Under the pieces are notes generated by a model. That model was not told the DNA's origin and did not search any database. It worked only from the letters and a program-made list of their open reading frames with translations. The translations under genes and the position numbers were made by a program. Positions 22,831 through 33,572 of a stretch of DNA of 64,000 nucleotides are shown piece after piece; position 1 is the first letter of the stretch, and each line of letters opens with the position of its first letter. The stretch is from Gnetum montanum (taxonomy: Eukaryota; Streptophyta; Gnetopsida; Gnetales; Gnetaceae): the NCBI GenBank assembly GCA_015680685.1, contig MNCI01008931.1, positions 362,345 to 426,344 on the forward strand, given 5' to 3'.

Positions 22831-24018
22831 GTTTTAACAACATATTTAGGCCAATCTAAGGATCTATCTATTGAGACTATGTGGTTGAAGAGGCTCCTAG
22901 GCTCTATGTCTAAGCATTCAAGGTCAACTGATCATTCAAAATTATCATAGGGTCCAACTAGGTTTAGAGGTATGTTGAATTATGCCCATGTGTCCATGTT
23001 CAAATCCTGCATGTCAACCAAAAGCATATTAAGTGGAATTTGCATGACATAGTTGTTAAACAATGTTAAAATTATGAAAAAAAATTGCAATAATAGGATA
23101 ATATAAGGCCAAATAATATCCAAAACATAGTAAAGTAAGACTGAACAGAGTAGAATAAAATAAAGTGAGGTCATACAAGATCACTACAAGACAAACTAGG
23201 ATTAATGAAGGTAAAATGAAGGACGAACAAAGTAAAACAAGGTAAAAAAAAAGCAAAATAAGAAATAAACAAGGTTAAAACCAAGTAAAATTAAATCAAA
23301 TAATTAGAGTAGTATTAACTAAAAATTTTATTATATATATATTATAATTGAAGTTGGAAAAGCCTATAATTAATGAGTTTTCATTACGTGAGGTCAATGG
23401 AGATGTAAGAGTAAATGAACTGGCTGGTATGCAATGCCATTTGCAACTTGGATGAGGGTCAGTCAGTGGACCACCACTGGTGGATACCATGAGCCTCCAT
23501 AAACTTAGTGGCTCCATTGCAACTGATATGAATCCTTGGCCATGCTGAAGTTGAAGTTGAAGCTTTTCTCTATGGTGTTACTCACTATAATGTCTCCTCT
23601 GCCTTGCCTGGCTCAGCACCATAGTTGCAGCAAATGTAATTGCTATGATTCACATGCAAATGGGGTATCCATTTCACCTCCATTTTCTTGAGGGTCAACA
23701 CCTACGATTGCTACTATTGTAGTGCATGTATGGTAGCTTCAATGGCAACAATGTTGTTGTTGCTATCATGCTTTTAACTTCATTTAGAGACTACTATAGC
23801 TATGGCACTTTTCATAGCTTTCTAGATGAACTCACATTTGAGGCCAAGGAAGCACATGCCTATTGGTAGGGATATGCAGAATAGGTTAAACATGTGTGCT
23901 TCTACCAGAATGTTCACCTCTGCCAAGTCCCATTGTATCCAATGAAGGTTGGTTAGCATACAACCTTGACATAATTCCCTTCATTCCCATCTCTAGTTTT
24001 GAAGGTGAAAACATGATT
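22831..24018. other. Unassigned spacer before the copia insertion
   Basis: Minus-strand linker text of the Tat-type element fades out near 22900. From 23000 to 23300 the plus strand is rich in repeats of AAAATAA, AAGGTAAAA and similar. No gene or element end could be supported up to the copia target site. Confidence 0.4.
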
Positions 24019-24023
24019 GAGAG

Positions 24024-24553
24024 TGTAAGAAAAAAAATTGTGCAAGAAACCATATGGCACGAAAAATCAAAATATAGAATGTAGAAGTAGATGACACAAG
24101 AAATTCACATGCATTAATAACTGGAAATGAACAATTCTTGAGCAAATGGAACTGACCTCTGGCCATTAATGCCTTAGATCAAATTTGGTGTTCTGATTCT
24201 TCTTTCACATGGATGCTCTACAACAATGGTGTATGAAATCTTCAAGCATCTATGAAAGGGACTAAAACTACAATCTTGCTATGATTTGTGATGGCTTTGT
24301 TCTACCATTAAGAATGAATTTATAGGCCATAGAACTGGTTACCATAAGAGAGCCAATGCTAATGCATAAAAAACGCATTACTGGATATGGAGACCACCTT
24401 GATGCATTAACAAACTCATAAAAACACGTTAGTGGGTATGGTGGCCATTTTCATGTATTAACTAACTAATAAAAATGTGTTATTGGGCATGGTGGCCACT
24501 TTCATGCATTAACTAACGCATAAAATAAATGCCACGTTATTGGACATGTTATA
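24024..24553 (-). repeat. 3' LTR of the copia element (530 bp)
   Basis: Runs from TGTAAGAAAAAAAATTG to GGACATGTTATA on the plus strand; the right edge should end CA and has become TA. The part near 24340-24545 contains about four imperfect copies of a unit of roughly 52 bases (GCATTAACTAACxCATAAAAA, then CGTTAGTGGGTATGGTGGCC). In element orientation these lie at the start of U3. Confidence 0.8.
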
Positions 24554-24564
24554 ATCTCCCACTT
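24554..24564 (-). promoter_or_regulatory. Polypurine tract of the copia element
   Basis: The minus strand reads AAGTGGGAGAT next to the 3' LTR, the usual copia form. Confidence 0.78.
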
Positions 24565-24929
24565 GGTCTCTATATTTAATCAGGTTTAGAGTTCAAGAAA
24601 TAAATGCATGAATCATGGAAATAGTTCCTCTTAATGTGAGTATTATCTTCCATGTATTACAATGCATCATCTTTCAAACATAATTCCTTATATGGTAACT
24701 TAACTTTATGAATAAACCTAATTTTCATTCTAGGTCCTACCATATGTGTATTTTCTCTAATAACTATATGTGCAAACCATATGAGAAAATAACACAATTG
24801 AATAAGAGTTTCATTAAGACTGTAAGTTGTACGTACAACAAATTACATTATGGAACCAAATCCCATACAAACTACATGATCCTTAAATGACTTTTATGGC
24901 ATTCCTTTCATCAAAGGATCAGCTATCAT

Positions 24930-25570
24930 TAATTCAGTGCTTATATGTGCAATGATCACTTAGTTTTCTTTAATGTGTTTCCTTATGGCTAAGTACTTGA
25001 TGTCGATGTGTTTACTTCAACTGGCACTCTTACTATTCTTAGCCATAAAGACAATAGCTAAATTGTCACAAAACATTCTTAATGGCCTAGATATAGAATC
25101 CAAAATTCTAAGCCTTGATATGAAACTCTTTAGCCATACACGATGTGAAGTAGCCTCAAAACAAGAAACAAACTCTGCCTCGATGATGGAAGTAACAACC
25201 AAAGTTTGCTTTCCACTCCTCTAGGATATAGCTCCTCCAACTAGCATAAAACATAACTAGATGTTGATTTTTGTGAATCAACATAGCTAGCAAAGTCTAA
25301 GTTGGAGTAGCCATTCACCTCCAAGGAGTCAGTTTTTTTATACATAAGCATGTAGTCTTTTTTACCTTGAAGGTACCTCATCACTTTCTTTGTATCCCTC
25401 CAGTGGTTAATACTTGGATTACTTTGATATCTGCCCAACATTCCCAAAACAAATGCAATGTCAGGTCTTGTGTAGACTTGAGCATACATAAGGCTTCCAA
25501 TAGCTAAAGCATATAGAATGTTGCTCATCTAACTTTTCTCTAAATCAATCCTAGGGCACTGGTTCAAATT
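24930..25570 (-). pseudogene. RNase H of the copia element
   Basis: An open block at 25528-25241 carries SLMYAQVYTRPDIAFVLGML and HWRDTKKVMRYLQGKKDY, which joins RT to RNase H. A second block at 25202-25017 reads KQTLVVTSIIEAEFVSCFEA (its N-terminal context starts just upstream), then SRPLRMFCDNLAIVFMAKN. The tail KHIDIKYLAIRKHI and HISTELMIADPLMKGMP follows to about 24930. The acidic residues of EAEF and CDN are visible. At least one frameshift separates the blocks. Confidence 0.85.
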
Positions 25571-25639
25571 GAACATATCACCCTTCACAATGGATGCTAT
25601 ACTTGGTGAACAATATTTCATCTGAAACCTCTCTAAAAC

Positions 25640-26460
25640 TTTATTAACATAGGTTTCCTATGATGGTCCCAGAATACATCTAGATCTTTCCCTATGGACC
25701 TGTATGCTAATGACATAAGATGCCTCACCTATATCCTTGATGTTGAAATTCTCAAAGAGAAAATGTTTCACCTTGTATAGAAACCCACTATTATTGGTTG
25801 TAAGAAGGATATCATCCACATATAGAACAAGGAAACAAATTTTGCTCCCACTGACCTTTTGGTATATACATTGGTCCATGGTGTTTTTTTCAAAACCAAA
25901 TGAAGTGATTATATCATGGAATTTTAAGTACCATTGACAAGAGGCCTGTTTCAATCCACATGAATTTCTTGAGCTTGCATACCAATTGCTCACCATCACT
26001 AGAGAAAAATCCTTTAGGTTGTTTCATATAAACCTCTTCCTCTAGATCACCATTTAGGAATGCTATTTTTACATCAATTTAATGTAATTCAAGATAAAAA
26101 TGGGCAACCAATGCCATGATAACATGAAGGGAGTCCTTCTTAGATACAGGAGAAAATGTCTTCTTGTAATCTATTCCCTCTGGCTAAGTGAACCCTTTAG
26201 CAACAAGTCTGGCCTTATGTCTTTTAATGTTGCCTAATGAGTGTTTCTTAGTCTTGAAGACCCATTTGCATCTAATGGCTTTTACACCATCAAGTAACTT
26301 GACAAGATCCCAAACTCCATTAGATGACATAAAGTTTATTTCATCTTTTATGGCATCATACCACAAGTTAGATTCCTTACAACTCATGGTTTGTGAAAAT
26401 GTTTCGAGATCATTTTTAGCTCCTATGTTGTAGTCAAATTCCTGTAGATACACCATATAG
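25640..26460 (-). pseudogene. Reverse transcriptase of the copia element
   Basis: Block 26456-26184 gives WYDAIKDEINFMSSNGVWDL and CKWVFKTKK...KARLVAKGFT, the standard start of copia RT. The middle (26180-26000) reads GIDYKKTFSPVSKKDS, DVKIAFLNGDLEEEVYM with stops. Block 25999-25658 has NSCGLKQASCQWYLKF, FLVLYVDDILLTTNN (YVDD at its residues 60-63, intact) and IGEASYVISIQVHRERS. A frameshift lies near 26000. Copia RT copies the element RNA in cytoplasmic particles. Confidence 0.88.
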
Positions 26461-26799
26461 TCATTAGGAATTGCTGATCACCTTATTCTAGTAGATCTTA
26501 TTAATGTTGGTTCATCATTCTCTTGAGAGTCATGATGTTCAACAGGCTGTTCAATAGGTTCTGGTATCTATCATTTAGCTAGATCTACTACTTCTTGATC
26601 AGAAGTTTGTGGAACTTCAATGATTGGTTGTTGTTCAATACGAATTTGTGCTCTAGGTGTATTGTGCACAACACTTAGTCTATCATTTGAAATAGTGGGT
26701 TGAGCATCTATATGATCTATCTCAAGAACAATGTTCCAAGATCTATTGCTCCCACTAATCAAGTCATTCTCAAGAAATTTAGCATTCCTTAATTCCACA

Positions 26800-27348
26800 A
26801 ACCTAGTAGTATGGGATGGGCAATAAAACTTGTATCCCTTAGACCATTCAACATATCTAATGAAATATGCACTTATGGTACTTGGGTTTAGCTTTATAGA
26901 CTCTTACTTCAAATGGGCATCCCCAAACATGTATATGTCGCAACCTCAATTTCCAAAATTTCCATAATTCAAATGGTGTCTTTAAGACAACCTTAGTTGG
27001 AACTTAGTTTAACATATACACTGCCATCTTGAGAGCTTTAGTCCATAAGGACTTAGGAAGCTTGGAGCCACTAAGCATACTCCACACCATGTCCAATAAT
27101 GTTCGATTTCTTCTTTTTGCCACACCATTCTAGTTTGGAGAACTAGGCATAGTGTATTGGGCAAGAATCCCAAGCTCTTGAAGAAACTTAGCAAATGGAC
27201 CAGGTGCTTGTCCATCATCAATATATCTACCATAGTATTCACCACCTCTATTAGATCTCAATATCTCTATTTGGTTATCACATTGTTTTGCTACTTTAGC
27301 CTTAAACACCTTAAAGGCATCTAAAGATTCACTTTTATTATGAAGTAC
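26800..27348 (-). pseudogene. Integrase of the copia element, 3' part (left of the insertion)
   Basis: The minus strand resumes at 27348 with VLHNKSESLDAFKVF, then IEILRSNRGGEYYG, where the second catalytic Asp (usually RSDRGGEY) is Asn. NGVAKRRNRTLLDMV follows, with the third catalytic Glu changed to Lys. GCPFEVRVYKAKPKY lies further on. Both changes are single G-to-A changes on the coding strand. Stops occur after SSPN (27130) and further on. Confidence 0.85.
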
Positions 27349-27353
27349 ATAGA

Positions 27354-28185
27354 TAATGGGACACGATATCGCATGGGCCACAATATCACGTACGCGATAT
27401 CGTGTACACGATGTATCGTACGCGATATCGCAGTCTGTCGTCATTTCTATAAATAAGAGGTGACTCTCCCTTTTTTCGCATTCTAGATCTAGACCGTAGC
27501 CAAGCTCTTGCCATTTTTTCGTTCTAGAGTTAGAATAATTTCCATGTGCCCGCAGTAGGAGTTCCCAAAGTGAATGGATCTTTATTCGAGAAAATATTGT
27601 ACCTGAGCACATGTTTGTGTACGGAAATAAAGATGAACTTTTGGATAAACCTTATAGTGCATGGACTAAGCTAATGAGGATTTAATTAAGCTAATGAGGA
27701 TTTAATTACTATTGAATGTTTAAATGCTTTCTTAGGACTTAATCTCTCTCAACCCTCAACTCCTAGTTAAGTGCATTCAGTACGACTGCTTCGAGCATGT
27801 GTGTTACACTTGGTAATCCCAGTAACAAATAGCGTTTGGTAATCCTAGCAGCGTTGCATTGGTTGAGGGTGTGAAACAACAAGTGGGAACAGATACTGAT
27901 GCTAGGTTAATTAAGGCTTAGTTAGTTAAAGTTAGTTATTAGTCTCTTCACCATTTCCTCTCTTAGCATAGGCGATAAAAACATAAAAGATATAAAAATC
28001 ATATACCTCAAGTCACTTAATCATACAACCGTGAAAAATACAAGTGAGCTCGGGAAGACAATGATTGATTAACCTTAAGTGTTCCATAAGGCGTGTAGGC
28101 ACTTAGTCTGCAGAGTTCGACCGAATCGCATGTGAAAACGCTCGTATTCGTATGGTTGAGTGTAGGGGTACCTCACCACTCATCA
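27354..28185 (+). repeat. 5' LTR of family A copy 2 (832 bp)
   Basis: TAATGGGACACG...CACCACTCATCA. TATAAATA lies at 27448-27455. The leader GTGCCCGCAGTAGGAGTTCC matches copy 1 and the solo LTR. A 22-base stretch (AAGCTAATGAGGATTTAATT) is tandemly repeated at about 27668-27709, once only in the 3' LTR. Confidence 0.92.
27362..27455 (+). promoter_or_regulatory. U3 palindrome array and TATA box (family A copy 2, 5' LTR)
   Basis: Half sites CGATATCGC, AATATCACGTACGCGATATC, a perfect palindrome ATCGTGTACACGAT, and CGTACGCGATATCGC lead into TATAAATA at 27448-27455. Confidence 0.73.
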
Positions 28186-28204
28186 TTGGCGCCGTTGTCG
28201 GGGA
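28186..28204 (+). promoter_or_regulatory. Primer binding site, tRNA-Asp type
   Basis: TTGGCGCCGTTGTCGGGGA, one base from the site at 2891-2909, directly after the 5' LTR. Confidence 0.9.
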
Positions 28205-28331
28205 CTAAGTTGTTTATGCGCTAAGTAGAACATAGGAAATCATCCACATCATTGGGAAGCTTAAAAAAACCCTTAGGGTTAATTAAACAAAAAATTATAT
28301 AACGGTTAATCAGCACACCGAATAAGACACA

Positions 28332-30860
28332 ATGTCTTCTTCTTCGAACAAGAGCACCTCACCACCTAGGGATAACACTAAAGATAGTTGGTGGCACCAA
28401 CCACATTGCCAACATCCATCAGTTCCTCAACAATTCAGTGTGGTATATAATCACCATGATGAGTATATACCCAGTTTTACCTTTGTCTTCCATCAAGATG
28501 AACAACTGCGATGGAGAGACTTGGAGGGTAACATAGTGTTGCCTCCAGACAGAGCTACTCGCAACATGCTCCTTTGTGCCCTTGCACGAATCAGCATGTC
28601 ACAATTATATGTTGAGTACATTGCATGCGATTACCACACAAGGGAATACCATCCCATAGAAGCACAATGTCAATGGGACTCACGGCAAGAGAGTTACCAT
28701 ACATCAATGAAGGGCAAGGGGCCCCATAACGGTTTACCCGTCATAAGCGAAATCAAGGGTGGTGAACCTATTTTAATAGGTTCTCCATGAAATGATGTTC
28801 CCCCTTCTAAAAATGGTGAGGAGGTGGGGTATCAGAACCTACACTCTACAATCCACAACCTTGGTTCTGATCCCCATGAACACCAAGTGTTCAATGAGGG
28901 AACACAAACAAATGATAAAGATTGGAAGTCTGATTGTCATCACGATTGGGGCCGTAGCCATAGAAGGAATGGTAAGAAACATCATCATGGTGATGGTTCC
29001 CCTTCTTCTTCACCTTCATCGCATCATTCATCCTCTCCTTCCACATTGGGGTGTAGTCACAAGGAAAACAATCGTGAAGATAGAGGTAAGTGAGATGAGA
29101 GACCTCGACAAGAGAGTCGAGAGCGAGGATGAGGGCATTCGAGAGAATCAAGGTATGGTAGAAGGAAAAGTAGGGAACCGCGTAGGCATCACAGGTGCCA
29201 TGAAAGAGATAAAAACAATGAACCCCTACTTGCCACCCAAAGTATGTTAGACATTATGGAGGCTATGAGAATACTAACAAGGCATCAAAAAGATAGCCGG
29301 ATCAAGAAACTTGACATGAATAATATCCCCCGATTTGAGGGGGGATACAACGCTGATCCGCAAAACCACTTACAGGAATTCCACGATGCCCGTGCCTTGC
29401 AAAATATCAAAAACAAGTTGTAGAAAGTAAAGTTTTTTCCTAGGACACTCACTAAAGAAGCGGAAAGTTGGTACCAGTCCTTAGAATCGGAATCCATTCA
29501 TAGGTGGAATACGATGCTAGAATTGTTCAATGATAAATATCAAACATACTCCAAAGTGTCCAAGTTGTGTAAACAGATCCAAGGATGGAAACAGGGTAAT
29601 CATGAACCATTGGATGCTGCCATGGGTCGATATTATGCATTGTTACATCGTTGCCTGGGCCATGGTTACGCAAAACGGGATCAACTCCACCACCTCGTAG
29701 ATGGGCTAAGACATGAAACCAGGAGAACCCTTGGAACATATGCCCAAGGGAGATTATCAGAACTTCGGTCCCATGAGGTGCATAGACTGTTGGAGCAAGT
29801 AGCTAAAGAAGAAGGGGAGCTACGGAAAAGAGAAAGTGCAGAAGAATATAACCATGATCCTTCCCTCTGAAAGAAGGGAGTAAGATTCTGCGAGGAAGAG
29901 GATGAGTCACCACTTGAGGAGTTGGTGAATAGAAAAACCTTTTTGCTTCAAAAGCTAACAACCGAAGTGTCAGCTAAGGTGGATCAAATGTGGGACTCCT
30001 TAGACAGTAGGTTTGAAACTGTTTTGAAAATCGTAGAAGAGTCTAAGGAGTGAAGTAGTGACCACAATAAAAAAAAGGGGAGAAACTCAAACCATACATG
30101 TAACAAGGGTAAGGGAAAAATGACTATCACCGATGAGGTTGTGGATTCAGATACAGAAAATGACGGTGGATGTGAGATTTTCCAATATGACCATCCTAAG
30201 GGATGTTGCCCAATAATCTCACAACTGCAGGAGTCTGGGGTGTATGCACTCAACCTAAGACTTTACAAACGGTAGGCACCCCGGAGGTTACCTTATCCCC
30301 AAGGTAACCTAAGATAGTTCCACCAACTGTTAACGTACTATCCAAGTGGAACTCCGCCACAACCCATTTAGTAGCATTAGCAGTGGCAATACCCACAGTC
30401 ATGGGGGATGCCACCGCCGAGACAACAATATCCTTACCGGCAACCAGACCCATATGGCTATTACGTGCAGCAGCCAGTTTCTCCAAGTGACTCTATGGGT
30501 CACACAACCCCACAATGTCACTACCAAGTTTGGGAGTATTTTAGGACTCCCTCTCCTGGAAAAGACACCCCACATGCATACCATCCTCTGAATCCATCCG
30601 CATCTTTTACGTAGATAGTTCCACTACCATCCAATCCAACGATGCAAGGGGAACTTCCTACTCAACCGCAGCAACATAATGCTACGAGAGCTGTAAACCT
30701 TCAACCCGCTACTGGTTCTAACAACTGCACAAAGAGAAGACCTTTCTTCAGAACCAAAAGCCCAAACAAACTCTCACAACCACAAGTGGTTGAGTCTGTG
30801 CACGCTCCTCCAACAAATAAGGCTTCGGAGCTCCCTTCTGTTAACACATACCATTACTGA
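28332..30860 (+). pseudogene. Gag of family A copy 2
   Basis: ATG at 28332, one phase to 30860 with several stops. Residues 1-152 are open and include DEQLRWRDLEGNIVLPPDR, conserved in copy 1 but absent from family B. Next come a His/Ser-rich stretch (KKHHHGDGSPSSSPSSHH) and Arg/Ser/Glu-rich text. The gag core starts at residue 329 (29316) with MNNIPRFEGGYNADPQNHL. Then WYQSLESESIHRWNTMLELF and the helical block 29514-29870 follow. The zinc knuckle near 30170 has lost its second Cys (CEIFQYDHPKGC). The tail is Pro/Gln/Tyr-rich (PPPRQQYPYRQPDPYGYY). The frame ends early at 30860 because about 29 bases present in copy 1 are missing just before the protease. Confidence 0.87.
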
Positions 30861-31668
30861 TTGGATCAAGGTAGGCCACCTTCCTAGGAAACTCTCTGAC
30901 CTTGGAAGTCCCTTAATCTACCTCTAAGTCGCTGGGAACAAACCACGTAAGGCTCTTCTTGAGTCAGGTTCTGGAGTCAACTTAATATCACGAGAAATGT
31001 ATAATGCCTGGAACCTACCTCCACTCAAGAAGAGCAATATTTAACTTGAGCTAGTAGACTAGTCCATCACCATTCCCTTGGGATTGGTGGAGGACATAGT
31101 TACCACTGTGTGTGGTTGGTCATACCCAACCGATTTCCTGGTGATAGAAGTCAACAGTAACAAAGAGAACTTCCCAATTATAATGGGGAGGGCATGGCTC
31201 AACACCATAAACACTTGCCTAGGGATCTGTGATCTTTCCCTGGAAATATCTAAGGAAAATATTTATGGAAAGATCAAGAAGAAGAAAGTTCCATGCATCA
31301 CATACAGTGATACAGAGGGTGATGACGTACAGGAATGTTCAACATCTCCTGTATTCAACTGGTATGCCCAAGAGACTAACATACAAAAGTGCCTATATGT
31401 AGCAACCACACAAGAAGAGAACACCCAGTGGTTAACAGCTAATAAGAAGAGAAATTCACCAACATGCATGGAACTGACTAGGGGAAAAACTCGCACCCAC
31501 AATGAAAGCATAGATAATTTGGAGTATGAGTGTAGCCAACTTCCAACCCTTAACTTCAAAACATCCATTGGGAGAAGTTGGACACTTCTAAGAAATTCAA
31601 ACAAACACTCATTATTTCGAATCTCTCCCTTTCAATTAAGTCATGGGGGAGATGGCCACCTATGCTAA
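30859..31668 (+). pseudogene. Retropepsin-like protease of family A copy 2
   Basis: In the +1 phase relative to gag: DWIKVGHLPRKLSDLG, then ALLESGSGVNLISREMY, in which the catalytic Asp of DSG is Glu. Stops occur in between. The open block 31078-31668 reads GLVEDIVTTVCGWSYPTDF, VIEVNSNKENFPIIMGRAW and LNTINTCLGICDLSLEI; IIMGRAW corresponds to the IxGRPW motif that ends the retroelement protease fold. A C-terminal extension of about 130 residues has no feature that I recognise and ends at 31668. No RT follows. Confidence 0.85.
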
Positions 31669-33560
31669 TAAATTGAGGCCCTCAGTTTCTTTTTAGATTT
31701 TTGTTTTACACATTTTTGTTTTGCACATTCTTATTTTACAAATTTCTTTAACTTTTCTTGTTTTTGTTTTACAACATCGTTTAAACTTTTTATTTTATTT
31801 GTGTGTGTGTGTGTGTGTGTGTCTTATCTATTTTATTAAGTTTGTCACCCAATAAGTGCTCCAAAGATGGTATGAACTATTTTCCATTGATTGCTAATGT
31901 TTGGTTTTTACCTTTAAGTGATAATGTTGATACTAAGGTATGGTTCTTTTAATATGATAGGCAATGAGTTCACATCATCCATACATCCACAATTCTCTAT
32001 GGTCTCTCTTGGCTTGGAATTGTATAGTCCCTTTCTTCAAAATAATAAGAACTTTAAACGAATCAGTGATTGGGCATTTCTCAAACTAAGGAAGGACTCA
32101 ATGATTGACAAGGGTGTGGCTTCAAGGGAACTTGATGCATTTGTGTTGGCCATTCTCTTGGGTGCTTGGATGTTTTCTTCTTGAGTTTTCTTACCATTTC
32201 AATGTTACCTAATTATCGAGAAGCTGAATGAATAAAAATAAAAATAATAAGTCTTTGCATGGTATGGTTCTCACGCAAAAAAAAAAAAAAAAAAAACACA
32301 GTGAGAATTGAAAGCACACCCCTTAAACGAAATAAATATTTGGGCTACAAGCACTGGTTATGGAACTAAAAACATGTCTCCTCTAACTAATGCCCTTCTT
32401 GCTTCCTACCCTCTCATCTTTCATTTCGTTGGAATGGTGATGGCTCTTTGGAGAAGGCATTCTTGTTACTTCAAGTGGATGGATTGGTCGAATGCATTAA
32501 TGCGAAGTCACTGGATGTGGTTTGTTTGAGGCCAAATTTGAAATGGGATTTACCAAGCCACATTAATCATTAAATACACAAGGGGTTGTACATCACCTTG
32601 TTCTTGAGATTCCATTCCACCCTCTTCTTTCCATCATTCTTTCTCCATTATTCACCTCATTGCCGGTTGTATCAATAGTCTATGTTTTGGTTGACGCATT
32701 GTTTTCTTTTTAGTAAATTCTTGTGGTTAAGACTTTAACTCTTGTTCCAAGTGACATTCCTGGAGCCTACAGACTCTTTGAATGTGGGTTTGTTAGGGCA
32801 TTAACGGCATGAGCCTACTTTGGGGAGGATCCACTAGCATTCCTTTTTAGTGCATTAGTTAATTTCTTTCCCTTAAACATTTTTGCAATCCATCTTATTT
32901 TGTTTATTTCCATCTTGACATCCATTTCATCGACGTTACAGTTGTCTCTTTTTCTCCATCTTTCTTATTCCTTTTCTTTCTCCATTCTATCACTATCGAA
33001 GGTTCACTCTTAGTCATGGGGGTCCTGACGCAATTTTTTCGATTTTCTCCTAACCCCTACATCTTCAATAGTTGCCAAAATTATATCTCCAGAATCTGCA
33101 ATCAGCCATACCACAACTCAGCCAATGGACCTTTCACTGAAGCAAGGTATCAATTGCATTGAGATTCATTTACCCTTGCTAATATAAGATTGTGTTGTGT
33201 GTGTAGATGGCAATCATACAACAACGGATTGGATTCAGAGGGAACACTTGGAATGGATTGGTGCCGAAGCAGTTATGCAAGGAATGAGATTGATGGTGCA
33301 CTTATGGATGGACAACAAAAGATACAATCTTGGCGTTGGTAGTAGAAAAAATTCCTTCTCTCTCTCTCTTTCTCAGCTGCCAAATAAGGCCTGATGTCAA
33401 ATGTATAAAGTGTTCACTCTTGTCGTGAGCACCAGTTTTGTCATGTTCTATAATGATGATCCATTCACATGTCGTCCCATTCACCATTAGTTCCATTCAA
33501 GTCAATAATCCCATACCTTCCTAATATTTTATAAGGAACTTGAGGACGAGTTTTTATTTA
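31669..33560 (+). other. Non-coding 3' region of family A copy 2
   Basis: No pol domain in any phase. It holds (GT)11 at 31801-31822, a run of 21 A at 32277-32297, and blocks shared with the family B element: GGGTGTGGCTTCAAGGGAACTTG near 32113 and CTTTGGGGAGGATCCACTAG near 32817. Near 33150-33206 a pyrimidine-rich stretch ends GTGTGTAG before ATGGC, at a place like the ATG at 10780 in family B, but the frame after it is short and unrecognised. Confidence 0.6.
31801..31822 (+). repeat. (GT)11 microsatellite
   Basis: Eleven GT units inside the 3' region of family A copy 2. Confidence 0.95.
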
Positions 33561-33572
33561 GTCATGGGGGTA
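33561..33572 (+). promoter_or_regulatory. Polypurine tract, family A
   Basis: GTCATGGGGGTA directly before the 3' LTR, as in family B at 11701-11712. Confidence 0.72.

Noticed and set aside
27130-27612. 160-codon minus-strand open frame
   Set aside because: Only the part left of 27348 is copia integrase. The beginning is antisense LTR sequence of the nested element and makes a chance fusion.
28891-29151. Antisense frame over family A gag
   Set aside because: Shadow of the His/Ser-rich gag coding stretch.
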